From a virus: a stretch of 24,830 nucleotides of DNA. A program made the translations under genes and the position numbers. The notes beneath the pieces are model-generated. The model made no database searches. It saw nothing but the letters and a program-made list of their open reading frames with translations, and was not told the origin of the DNA. This document shows, piece by piece, positions 14,848 to 22,994 of the stretch; position 1 is the first letter of the stretch, and the number at the start of each line of letters is the position of its first letter. Location of the stretch: positions 1 through 24,830 of IMG/VR virus record IMGVR_UViG_3300025102_006903; one strand, written 5' to 3'.

Positions 14848-15606
14848 TCAATCAAAAGCAAAAGATCTGTAATTGGCTCTATACGCCAATTCTGTAGTTA
14901 TATTTGGTGCTAATACGTTAGTTTTTACAGAACCAATATCTATTTCATCTGGATACTCACATTCAACAGGAGATTCTGTAGGAATAACATCAACACCAAT
15001 GTCATTTAAATATATTCCAAGTAAAGATTCTGGATGAGGATTTCCAGTATGCATTGTGGGAGTTTTATGAACATACTTAGATATGTTTTTAAATAAATTA
15101 GCATACTTGGACATTGAAACACTTGTTCCCATACCAATAATATCACTTTTCCCTAAAGGATGAACTTGCGTAAAATTCCATCTAGAAGGAATCATAACAC
15201 AATTATCATTCATTTCTTCTAAATTTAAATCAATACTTTCCAATGTCCTAAGAAAAAACCAATCTGGTCTTAATCTAAAGACATAATCATACTTAAAATT
15301 ATTTTCTTCTTCATATTGTTCTCTCAATCTATTTGCATTGTAAATATTACACCACATTTTAGATATGGGTCCACCAAATTTATATTCAGTGTCTAAGTGA
15401 TCATAATAATCATGCTCATTGATAATTAGTTTTTTTGGTTTATACAACCTATCAAATTCCAATAGATTTTTATCTCGTCCATTTCTGTTTGGAGATCCAA
15501 AAAAGAAGGTATCAACTTCATAGATATCAAAAAAATTTTTCTTGAAGTATGGAAAAGTATCTTCAAAATTCCTAATTCTTCCAGAAAAACATGCAGCAAT
15601 TTTCAT
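14848..15606 (-). CDS. Putative glycosyltransferase-like protein, SGRIR paralogue
   Basis: This 252-aa protein starts MKIAACFSGRIRNFEDTFPYF, with YDYVFRLRPDWFF at 106-118 as a candidate metal/nucleotide site. It is a distant paralogue of the gene at 11014-11706, with the same opening and the same central 'QYEEENNFKYD' block. The C-terminal half has HTGNPHPESLLGIYL, where the Glu may be catalytic as in bilobed GT-A enzymes. No membrane helix or signal peptide is present. It overlaps the upstream fucosyltransferase by 4 bases. Enzyme class is inferred from fold-like features and gene context. Confidence 0.6.
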   Translation of the reverse strand: MKIAACFSGRIRNFEDTFPYFKKNFFDIYEVDTFFFGSPNRNGRDKNLLEFDRLYKPKKLIINEHDYYDHLDTEYKFGGPISKMWCNIYNANRLREQYEEENNFKYDYVFRLRPDWFFLRTLESIDLNLEEMNDNCVMIPSRWNFTQVHPLGKSDIIGMGTSVSMSKYANLFKNISKYVHKTPTMHTGNPHPESLLGIYLNDIGVDVIPTESPVECEYPDEIDIGSVKTNVLAPNITTELAYRANYRSFAFD

Positions 15607-16466
15607 GTTAAGACTCCAGTCATTTGTTCGAATACACCTTCTAAAGTAGGTCTCTTTTCAAATAAAGGTTCTTTAAGAATAGATTGATAAAGGTTATTGT
15701 CATTATCTATCTTAACAATATCCTCCAACATAGATTCCATATCAGAATAATCACTTAAATTTAAAAAACCTTTTGTATTGAAGTCTCTATGACATTCCGT
15801 ATCGGAATAATAAATTGGAATGTTACCTGCTATCTTTGCATGTAATAGTTTTTCGGTATACCATCCACCAGGAGCAGCGTTTTCAAAACAAATTGAAAAC
15901 TTATAATTAGAAATTACTTCCATCTTTTCAAGTTCTCCAGCATGACTATTGTTTTGAGGAATTTGCATCTTGTGACACTTCCCATAACAATCAACATCCT
16001 TATATCGGTTGACCATATCTATCATATCAATTCTATTTTGATATGGTACACTAAAAACTGTACTACAAAATTTAGTTTTTTCTCTTAAGGCAAATGAATT
16101 TTCTTCAGTAAAATAATCAACAGGTATCAACCATCCAGGATTACCCCATGTTCCGGTATTGAACCAATCAACATAAAACATCCATAAAGGAATTCTAATG
16201 TTTTTAGAATCATATGAGTCAAAGAAACTAGTAATAGAATAATCACATTCATTAAAGTTTGGTCTTGGAGAACTCTCTCCATTAAAAAATATTTTTATAC
16301 AATCATTATATGATCTATGTGATTGTCCAAAAATATTATAGATTAAGCAATCACAATCTTCAGGATTACTAACAGATATGTCTTCAAATAATTCCTTGAA
16401 TAAAAATGTTATAAGGTTATGATTATAATCAAACCCTGGCCAAAAGTCAGCAAAAGAAATTTTCAT
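15603..16466 (-). CDS. Fucosyltransferase, GT10 family
   Basis: This 287-aa protein matches the alpha-1,3/1,4-fucosyltransferase family GT10. The GT10 core begins with STVFSVPYQNRIDMIDMVNR (135-154) and the 'YKDVDCYGKC' turn (155-164). YKFSICFENAAPGGWYTEK (188-206) is the GDP-fucose-binding signature, with E195 and the final YTEK. GNIPIYYSD (214-222) follows. The family moves L-fucose from GDP-fucose to GlcNAc or Glc of a glycan. It pairs with gmd and the fucose-synthase-like gene in the same operon, so the phage could make and use its own donor. A related deoxysugar such as colitose is possible. It is cytoplasmic, with no membrane segment. Confidence 0.88.
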   Translation of the reverse strand: MKISFADFWPGFDYNHNLITFLFKELFEDISVSNPEDCDCLIYNIFGQSHRSYNDCIKIFFNGESSPRPNFNECDYSITSFFDSYDSKNIRIPLWMFYVDWFNTGTWGNPGWLIPVDYFTEENSFALREKTKFCSTVFSVPYQNRIDMIDMVNRYKDVDCYGKCHKMQIPQNNSHAGELEKMEVISNYKFSICFENAAPGGWYTEKLLHAKIAGNIPIYYSDTECHRDFNTKGFLNLSDYSDMESMLEDIVKIDNDNNLYQSILKEPLFEKRPTLEGVFEQMTGVLT

Positions 16467-16468
16467 AA

Positions 16469-17095
16469 TCAGTTTTGTATAGTTGTTTTAAATTCGGGAC
16501 TTTGTATCGCAAGTGCTGGTTCGAACCAATAATTGTTTAAATTAAATTTTTCTATTAGTAAATTGAAAAAGAAGTCTGCTCCAGTGTTACAATATTTGAG
16601 TTCTGATAAAACTTTTTTTGCACCACTATTACTTATCGCATATGCATGAGTACATCTGGATCCATTGACCCTATAGACTCTCTTACCTTCAGATGTTGGT
16701 GCGTGTAATTCACAGCATGTTCCTACCCATGCAATATCCCAATCATCAGGAAGTTGATTATAAGATTGGGAAAATTCCTCTACAAAGTTATCACATAAAA
16801 TTACATCGTCCTCAAGAACCAAAGCATATTCATACTTTTTTGCAACTTCACGAATAATTTTTACATGTTTTAAGGAGAGAGATATTTCGGAAGGTTTTAG
16901 TTTTCTACCATAACCCTTTACCACTTCAAATATTTTTGGGAAATCACTTTTGATTTTTTCTTCGGACCATGTGTCTTTATCATAGTCACAAACAAATTCA
17001 TAATCAAAAATATTTTCTTCAGATAAAACCTTAATAAGTTCTTCTTTTCTATCAGTCAATTTGTCCCAATGACAAATGAAAATTTTATCAATCAT
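16469..17095 (-). CDS. Glycosyltransferase family 25 (LPS-type)
   Basis: This 208-aa protein resembles GT25 enzymes, which add galactose or glucose to lipooligosaccharide. It shows the opening IFICHWDKLTDRKEEL, GEISL-like 'KPSEISLSLKHVKI' at 67-80, ALVLEDDVIL with the EDD metal site at 95-97, and WDIAWVGTCC with AYAIS further on. I chose the ATG at 17095, overlapping the previous gene by 8 bases. A TTG four codons upstream gives a less likely start. The chain fits the short phage and Haemophilus type of this family. The exact sugar is unknown. Confidence 0.82.
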   Translation of the reverse strand: MIDKIFICHWDKLTDRKEELIKVLSEENIFDYEFVCDYDKDTWSEEKIKSDFPKIFEVVKGYGRKLKPSEISLSLKHVKIIREVAKKYEYALVLEDDVILCDNFVEEFSQSYNQLPDDWDIAWVGTCCELHAPTSEGKRVYRVNGSRCTHAYAISNSGAKKVLSELKYCNTGADFFFNLLIEKFNLNNYWFEPALAIQSPEFKTTIQN

Positions 17096-17711
17096 TTTTT
17101 TTGACAAAGAAAAGACCTCTAAGATTAAAATGATTATCTTTATATTGTGAATTATACTCTAACGCATCTTTATATGCAACTTTTCTTAGTTCTTTGGTAA
17201 TTTGCTCATCATACTCAAAACCATATCTCTTGAGATTTTCAATCCAATATTCTTTTGGTTGACAATTTACATGATGATGTCCCGGTTGTCCTGGTTCTGC
17301 ATATGTAATTGCAAGATGCTTTGCATAAGCAAATACTTCCAAGAAATTATCCCTATACTCTTCATTGACATGCTCTACGAATTCACAAGACCAACAAAGA
17401 TCATATCTATCTTCTGTTTCTAAAGTTCCTACAGAAAAATCATGATAAAAAATTTGATCCGTAAAAAGAGAATTTTCTACAACATACTTAGATCCATCAA
17501 CACCAACTACCTCATCACAATGTTTATTGAACTCTTCAATGGCATGACCCATTCCACATCCAACATCTAAAACTGTCTTAATATTAAATTTTTTACAAAG
17601 ATATTCCCACAAGTGTGGAGTATATGTTGCTGGATCTTTTTCAATTATAAATCCACCAACATGACCTTCGTTGACCATAGTGAGGTCATCGGTAATATGC
17701 ATCAAATCCAT
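17088..17711 (-). CDS. Class I SAM-dependent methyltransferase
   Basis: This 207-aa protein has the SAM-binding loop TVLDVGCGMG at 46-55, an acidic residue ending strand 2 (VVGVDGS), and DLCWSCEFVEHV as motif after strand 4. The C-terminal half contains GQPGHHHVNCQPKEYWIENL, a feature of the Methyltransf_11/23 type seen in sugar and lipid methylases. It is the second methyltransferase in the operon and unrelated to the FkbM gene, which suggests two different methyl decorations. The start overlaps the upstream stop by one base. Confidence 0.85.
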   Translation of the reverse strand: MDLMHITDDLTMVNEGHVGGFIIEKDPATYTPHLWEYLCKKFNIKTVLDVGCGMGHAIEEFNKHCDEVVGVDGSKYVVENSLFTDQIFYHDFSVGTLETEDRYDLCWSCEFVEHVNEEYRDNFLEVFAYAKHLAITYAEPGQPGHHHVNCQPKEYWIENLKRYGFEYDEQITKELRKVAYKDALEYNSQYKDNHFNLRGLFFVKKND

Positions 17712-18463
17712 TAGTTAAACCACTCCTTTCTCCATTGTTGACCGCCAGCAAAATGACGAATAATTACATCATCTCTATTTACCTTGTTAATTAAGAACTG
17801 GCAATTAGATTCTCCTTCCATCTCTGTAACGTTCCACGTTGTTGGAAGAACCTCTACATGTTCATGTAGTTCATCCAAAGAATATTCTGTCCATTCGGTT
17901 TTATCCGAATGCCATCCATAGTCTGGCAGGTTCCAAAAAGGTTTATCAGAGTGTCTCTTGATACCTGCAAGAGAATACCAAGATGCCTGTTCCCTAAACT
18001 CATGCCAAAAACTATTTACATAACCAAACCTTTCATGTCTAGACATAGCATCATTGAGAGTCCGATATCTATCTTCAGAAAGAATGTTATCAACTAACTT
18101 TCTAGACCATTCATTGACCTTGATAGAATAGTTACCCATACAATGAGTATTTCCAGAGTCAATAGAATATGAAAAAGATTTGTTTGTTTGATACAGTTCG
18201 TCAATATTTGCGATGCACATGTCGGCATCTAAATGTGTAACGATATCTCCATCAGTTACATATCCTTCCTCAAGCATTTGCTCAAGAATAGTAAACTTTA
18301 ACCAAGTATAATTTCCACGATACTTGTAAAGATTATCCTTAAGTTCAAGATACTCAAATCCATGCTTATCAGCATATTCTTGATTCCTTGGGGACATGTA
18401 AGTATCAAAGAATTGTTGTCTTTGGTCCGCATAAGAACCAAAGACTAAAAGAACTTTTTTCAT
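17711..18463 (-). CDS. GT-A glycosyltransferase, GT34-like
   Basis: This 250-aa protein begins with a Rossmann-like strand (KKVLLVFGSYADQR). WLKFTILEQML (54-64) and THLDADMCIANIDEL (76-90) follow, where D79-x-D81 is the metal-binding D-x-D. CMGNYSIKVNEWS and WHEFREQASWY fit the later acceptor-side motifs of galactosyltransferase-like (GT34) enzymes. VIIRHFAGGQQWRKEW at the C-terminus supplies the usual final His. Two reading frames overlap at each end by 1-4 bases. The sugar transferred is not readable; galactose or xylose are family precedents. Confidence 0.72.
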   Translation of the reverse strand: MKKVLLVFGSYADQRQQFFDTYMSPRNQEYADKHGFEYLELKDNLYKYRGNYTWLKFTILEQMLEEGYVTDGDIVTHLDADMCIANIDELYQTNKSFSYSIDSGNTHCMGNYSIKVNEWSRKLVDNILSEDRYRTLNDAMSRHERFGYVNSFWHEFREQASWYSLAGIKRHSDKPFWNLPDYGWHSDKTEWTEYSLDELHEHVEVLPTTWNVTEMEGESNCQFLINKVNRDDVIIRHFAGGQQWRKEWFN

Positions 18464-19371
18464 GTATCTTTTCCAGTTAAAACATATTCAACAATATTAT
18501 TTGTAGTAAAACACTCCATGACTTTATTATACCCATTTTCAGCTATTTTTTCTCTTTCACTATCATTGTTCAAATAGTAGTTTATTTTTTCAAGAGCTTC
18601 TTCTTTTGTCGAATAAAAAACTATCTCATGATCTTCTTTAAAAATTTTATCTAGTTGTTTTGATTCTGATATTCTATCAGTAATGACCATCTTTTTACAA
18701 GACATTCCTTCAAAAATTCTTCTAGTAACTTCACCCCATCTTGCTTTTTGAAATACTATTTTACCATTTCTATACAAATCTCCATTCTCAATGTCTTTTA
18801 AATTATTTTTTAGATAAAAAGAATCTCCAAGATTTTCTTGCAAATATGAAACAACTTCTCCACGATTGCCATACATAGAAGTCACAACATCAAAAGGAGT
18901 ATAACTTGTCAGTGATGGATAAAATATTTTAGGATCAGTCCAATGTGATGTAAAAATACAATCATATCCCATCGATTTATATTGTAAATAACATTCAACA
19001 TCTGGAGTAAGTATTAAATCAGCATTTTCAGTTCTTTGCACGTTGTAATGAAATGTTTGTGGTTCGTCTCCACAATCAACAACCAACTTACTCTTTGGAA
19101 AAGTTTCTTTATTAAAATACTTATCACAATCTGCTGGTCCACAAGACATATAAAGAATAATATCTGGAACAAAATTTCCAGAATCATAATCTTTTTTTAA
19201 CTCCAACATTCCATAAGAATCTCCTCTTGGAACTGGATATTGTCTAATTTCAGTGACAGTAGGATTATCTACAAAAGCATCGTACACTCCTTTCGGAGTT
19301 GACCAGTATCTTTCTTTACCAAATTTATGATATTCTTCAATAGAATATCCAGAAATCATAGCTACTTTCAT
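18460..19371 (-). CDS. CgeB-like GT-B glycosyltransferase
   Basis: This 303-aa protein fits the CgeB/spore-protein type of group 1 transferases. It has an N-terminal domain with DIILYMSCGPAD (70-81) and VVDCGDEPQTF (97-107), and a donor domain with ARWGEVTRRIFEGMSC (210-225), KKMVITDRIS and the distal EIVFYSTKEEALEKINYYL. The RRIFEGMSC segment is the nucleotide-sugar-binding helix of this group. The end, 'REKIAENGYNKVMECFT', is also typical. Operon neighbours overlap by 1 and 4 bases. It probably adds a hexose to the growing glycan. Confidence 0.8.
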   Translation of the reverse strand: MKVAMISGYSIEEYHKFGKERYWSTPKGVYDAFVDNPTVTEIRQYPVPRGDSYGMLELKKDYDSGNFVPDIILYMSCGPADCDKYFNKETFPKSKLVVDCGDEPQTFHYNVQRTENADLILTPDVECYLQYKSMGYDCIFTSHWTDPKIFYPSLTSYTPFDVVTSMYGNRGEVVSYLQENLGDSFYLKNNLKDIENGDLYRNGKIVFQKARWGEVTRRIFEGMSCKKMVITDRISESKQLDKIFKEDHEIVFYSTKEEALEKINYYLNNDSEREKIAENGYNKVMECFTTNNIVEYVLTGKDT

Positions 19372-20225
19372 TAAACCCTCTTAATAATGTTCTCAAAGAC
19401 ACCTTGAAGTGAAAAGTAATCTTGATAGAGTTCCTTACCCTTCTTTAACATCTCATTGTATGTATCGTCAGAAATACTCTTCAAAATATCGTAAGTATTT
19501 CTAATATTGTCCTCATCAATTATAACACAGAATTCTTCCCAATCCAATTCATCAGACCAAGGAAGTGCATGATCATCAGAAATATAAACAGGAACAGTAT
19601 TCAATTGAAAGGACTCATAAAGTCTGAAACTTGTAGTTCCATAACCTCTAGGACATAGAGAAAACTTAGAAGCAGACATAACATCAAGGAAGTTATTTAA
19701 TTTTTCTTCTCCAACATTAATATCCCAGTTTCCTGCCTTAACAAGACAATCATCTTTATCACGGAATGCCTTTACCATATCAGTTCTTACCCAATAAGTA
19801 TTAGAACCAATAAAGGAAGCAAAGTATTTGTGCTCTCTTTGAGGTACGTTAGGAATAGAAGAACACACTAATGGAATAGGAATTACATTTCCCTTCTTAC
19901 GATTACCACCTGCACAGAAAATCATGGTATCTTCAGGAAAATCTTCAAAAGGACCATCATCCTGCTGACAAATGGTAAAGTAAGACCCATCAGAACTCAA
20001 AGTTTCATAGAGCAAATTTTGAAGATCTGGATAAGGTTGTCCACCCCAGATACGATTACAAAAAAGATTTGACCAGAAGATATCAATATATTCTCTTTCA
20101 GGTTTATCTTTTAACTGTTGATAGTGACTATAAAAATACTCCTCAAGATATTCTCCTTGATGATATGGAGGATATGTTGGTGTAAGAGACTTTGGTCTCA
20201 AATAATTTTCTTTCAAATAAACCAT
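19371..20225 (-). CDS. Exostosin-like glycosyltransferase (GT47-type)
   Basis: This 284-aa protein carries the exostosin domain signature near its C-terminus, SASKFSLCPRGYGTTSFRLYE (about 184-204). This continues into FQLNTVPVYISDDHALPW, with the Arg and Glu that contact the donor UDP-sugar. FASFIGSNTYWVRTDM and DFSL-like spacing further upstream fit too. Exostosins in eukaryotes build heparan backbones; bacterial and phage relatives act in surface polysaccharides. There is no signal anchor, so it acts in the cytoplasm. It overlaps the upstream gene by 13 bases, the longest overlap of the operon. Confidence 0.83.
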   Translation of the reverse strand: MVYLKENYLRPKSLTPTYPPYHQGEYLEEYFYSHYQQLKDKPEREYIDIFWSNLFCNRIWGGQPYPDLQNLLYETLSSDGSYFTICQQDDGPFEDFPEDTMIFCAGGNRKKGNVIPIPLVCSSIPNVPQREHKYFASFIGSNTYWVRTDMVKAFRDKDDCLVKAGNWDINVGEEKLNNFLDVMSASKFSLCPRGYGTTSFRLYESFQLNTVPVYISDDHALPWSDELDWEEFCVIIDEDNIRNTYDILKSISDDTYNEMLKKGKELYQDYFSLQGVFENIIKRV

Positions 20226-20884
20226 AGTCCTTCCTCCTTAAACTTATCGATTTTGGTTTCTACACCAACCATCCAATTATTATGAACAATCATAGCATTT
20301 TCTTTTTTACCTTGCTGATAATATACATTACCGTTAGGAAATAAATCTTCAGATAGCAATGCTACATTATCATTATACTTTGTAAGTCCAATACGATTCA
20401 TGATAAGTTGATCATCATCAGAATCATCGGCACCACACTCTTCTACCAATTGACGACATTCGGGAGTCTCATTAAATACCATAAATCCAGTGCAGATTGT
20501 AGACCCAGGAGCATCAGTTTGAAATAATACTTCTTCATGACCAGTAAGAATTTCTACAGGATTTTCTTTAAATACAATATCAGTATCAACCCACATTAGG
20601 TTGGGATGTTCTTTATGTACTTGATTAATAATTTTCCATTTGTGTCGAACTACATTTCTAAATCCACTATTACTATCAAAAGTCCAATCTTGGTATTCTC
20701 TTAGGTTACTATTCATATAGAGAAAAGCACCTTTATATCCTTCAAGAATTAAAGATCTATAAACTTCCTCATCCATACAAGCAATAATAAAGTCATCCAT
20801 ATTAATGCCCACTTTTTCAGCAGACTTCAACATATTCAGACAAATATCATGGCATCCATAATTTAAGAAAGTTAGAAATTTCAT
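20213..20884 (-). CDS. Nucleotide-diphospho-sugar transferase, GT77-like
   Basis: This 223-aa protein resembles the Nucleotid_trans domain of GT77-type enzymes. MWVDTDIVF at 97-105 holds the D-x-D (D100, D102), STICTGFMVFN at 128-138 is the conserved core, DSDDDQLIMN supplies the DDQ motif, and MIVHNNWMVG near the C-terminus has the final His. The chain is short but complete for the fold. Members transfer galactose or arabinose with a divalent metal. It overlaps the fucose-synthase-like gene by 4 bases. Confidence 0.8.
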   Translation of the reverse strand: MKFLTFLNYGCHDICLNMLKSAEKVGINMDDFIIACMDEEVYRSLILEGYKGAFLYMNSNLREYQDWTFDSNSGFRNVVRHKWKIINQVHKEHPNLMWVDTDIVFKENPVEILTGHEEVLFQTDAPGSTICTGFMVFNETPECRQLVEECGADDSDDDQLIMNRIGLTKYNDNVALLSEDLFPNGNVYYQQGKKENAMIVHNNWMVGVETKIDKFKEEGLWFI

Positions 20885-21831
20885 TGATCTTTATACCATT
20901 CGTAAGTTGATTTAATACCCTCTTTCAAATCAATCTTTGGTTCCCATCCAAGAGATTTAATTTTAGTTACATCCAAAAGTTTTCTTGGTGTTCCATTTGG
21001 TTTAGAAGTATCCCATGTTGTTTTACCAGGATATTCCACAATACCAGAAATCATATTTGAAAGTTCTTTGATTGTAATATCTTCACCAGTTCCCACATTG
21101 ATAATATCAGGATCATTATAATCCCTCATACAAGTATAACATGCTTCAGCAAGATCATCAACATGAAGAAATTCTCTCCTTGCTGAACCATCACCCCATA
21201 GTTCTACATCTGGCCACCAAGGACCTCCCATATCAACACTATAACCATCAGTTGTAGCATGATGATATTTTGCAATCATCGCAGGAAGAACATGCGAACT
21301 TTCTAAATCAAAATTATCATTTGGACCATATAAATTTGTAGGCATCAAAGAGATAGCATTAAATCCATATTGTTGATGATATGCCTGACACATCTTGATA
21401 CCAGCAATCTTTGCAATAGCATAAGAATCATTACTAGGTTCAAGAGGACCACTCATTAAATACTCTTCTCTAATAGGTTGTTCACATAATTTTGGATAAA
21501 TGCAGGAAGAACCAAGAAACAAAAGTTTTTTAACACCAAATTTGCGAGCAGCATGAATAATGTTTGATTGAATCATCAAATTATCATAGATGAAGTGTCC
21601 GGGATAATTCTTATTAGCACCAATACCACCCACCTTTGCAGCAGCAAGATAAACATACTCAGGTTCATTGATTTGAAAAAACCTTTCAACATCTTCCTGA
21701 CGACGTAAATCCCAATGAGAAGATGGTGATGAAAGAATATTAGTATATCCTTTCCAATGAAGCATACGAATAATTGCTGACCCTACAAGTCCAGTATTAC
21801 CAGCAACATAAATTTTAGATTCAATATTCAT
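20881..21831 (-). CDS. fcl: GDP-L-fucose synthase-like epimerase/reductase
   Basis: This 316-aa short-chain dehydrogenase acts as GDP-4-keto-6-deoxymannose 3,5-epimerase/4-reductase, giving GDP-L-fucose with NADPH. The nucleotide loop is AGNTGLVG (10-17). LAAAKVGGIGAN (62-73) is a fucose-synthase hallmark, GSSCIYP holds S108/S109, Y137-x3-K141 is the catalytic pair, and H180 in ESSHVLP is the second acid. Length equals WcaG/Fcl (about 320). With gmd in the same operon it completes GDP-fucose synthesis from GDP-mannose. A ColD-like gene lies between, so it might also, or instead, act as the ColC-type reductase on the 3-deoxy intermediate. Confidence 0.9.
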   Translation of the reverse strand: MNIESKIYVAGNTGLVGSAIIRMLHWKGYTNILSSPSSHWDLRRQEDVERFFQINEPEYVYLAAAKVGGIGANKNYPGHFIYDNLMIQSNIIHAARKFGVKKLLFLGSSCIYPKLCEQPIREEYLMSGPLEPSNDSYAIAKIAGIKMCQAYHQQYGFNAISLMPTNLYGPNDNFDLESSHVLPAMIAKYHHATTDGYSVDMGGPWWPDVELWGDGSARREFLHVDDLAEACYTCMRDYNDPDIINVGTGEDITIKELSNMISGIVEYPGKTTWDTSKPNGTPRKLLDVTKIKSLGWEPKIDLKEGIKSTYEWYKDQ

Positions 21832-22994
21832 AATTTCTCCAAAATAAATTCAAGTAATTTAATTTCTTTGTCTCCAATAAAATGATTATTACCTAGATAA
21901 ACCCCATTATCATGTACAAAATCAACATTCAGTTTTTCTTTTTGAGTATCAATATTATAATTTTTTAAAAATGGTTGTCTTAAAAGATTGCCACCAATAA
22001 TAGGTCTGTGTTCAATAGCATTTTCATCAAATTCTTTTTTCAAAAAATGTGAAGTCTTTTTATCTTTACATAATAATGGAAAACAAAAATTACTTATGCC
22101 ATCATGATACTCTGGAACTACAAACTTTTCTGAGTATTTTTTTATGAGAGATATGAACTTAGAATAGTTTGCATTCCTCCTCTCAATATACTTATCAAGT
22201 CTTTTCAATTGAGACATTCCCAGTACAGCACATAACTCTGTGTTTCTAAAGTTATATCCATCAGTTACAAACATAAACTGTTTAGATATCTGCGGATACT
22301 TATCAACATATTGTTGAAATCTTTCAGACTCCCTTGCCAATCCATGAGATCTTTTTATCCTCATCAGATCATACAGGTCATAATTATTAGTAGAAATCAT
22401 TCCACCTTCAATTGTTGATATGTGATGTCCAAAATAAAAACTGAATGTAGAACCTAAAGAATCAGATCCTACTTTTGCACTGTCAGAATCTTTACATCCA
22501 TGAGACTCACATACATCATCTAAAAGTATTGCATTGGGAAAAAGTTTAGAATACTTATCTCTATTTGCAGGATATCCTATGAGATGTGTGATAAAAATAA
22601 GTTTTATATCAGGATGTTTTTTTGCAATATATTCCAAATCCTCTTCACAAAAACTAAAGTTTTGAAGATTGATGTCACAAAAAATGGGAGTAAATCCCAA
22701 TTGAATTACTGGTCCAACATTTGTTACCCATGTATCCGCAGGCACTAAAACCTTATCCCCATCCTTCAATCCATATAGTTCTTTTATAGATGAAAGAAGA
22801 AGATAATTAGCAGTGCTTCCGGATGAAACATATAAAGAATACTTAGATCCTAACCAATTGTTCCATTCAGATTCAAACTTTCTAACCTTTGGACCATTAG
22901 TAAATCTATTTGAGAATAAACAAAAGGATGCCATTTTGACTCGATCAGATAATGTTAGATTATCTTTCATCAATGGCCATTTAATATCACTCAT
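21828..22994 (-). CDS. ColD-like PLP-dependent sugar 3-dehydratase (DegT fold)
   Basis: This 388-aa protein has the DegT/DnrJ/EryC1/StrS fold: [11 protein letters not shown] (55-65), VPADTWVTN (84-92) and [10 protein letters not shown] (157-166), where Asp binds the PLP ring nitrogen. At the place of the PLP-binding lysine it reads [14 protein letters not shown], so H190 replaces Lys. This His is the mark of C3-dehydratases such as ColD (GDP-4-keto-6-deoxy-D-mannose 3-dehydratase), which use PMP/PLP and glutamate to remove the 3-OH; it argues against a plain aminotransferase. ColD is similar in length. It lies directly between gmd, which makes the ColD substrate, and the reductase, as in colitose clusters. 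GDP-specificity is inferred from context. Confidence 0.85.
   Translation of the reverse strand: MSDIKWPLMKDNLTLSDRVKMASFCLFSNRFTNGPKVRKFESEWNNWLGSKYSLYVSSGSTANYLLLSSIKELYGLKDGDKVLVPADTWVTNVGPVIQLGFTPIFCDINLQNFSFCEEDLEYIAKKHPDIKLIFITHLIGYPANRDKYSKLFPNAILLDDVCESHGCKDSDSAKVGSDSLGSTFSFYFGHHISTIEGGMISTNNYDLYDLMRIKRSHGLARESERFQQYVDKYPQISKQFMFVTDGYNFRNTELCAVLGMSQLKRLDKYIERRNANYSKFISLIKKYSEKFVVPEYHDGISNFCFPLLCKDKKTSHFLKKEFDENAIEHRPIIGGNLLRQPFLKNYNIDTQKEKLNVDFVHDNGVYLGNNHFIGDKEIKLLEFILEKL

Noticed and set aside
21828-22994. Annotation as an ordinary DegT aminotransferase
   Set aside because: The PLP lysine is replaced by His190 in a GHH context, as in 3-dehydratases, so transamination through an internal aldimine is not expected.
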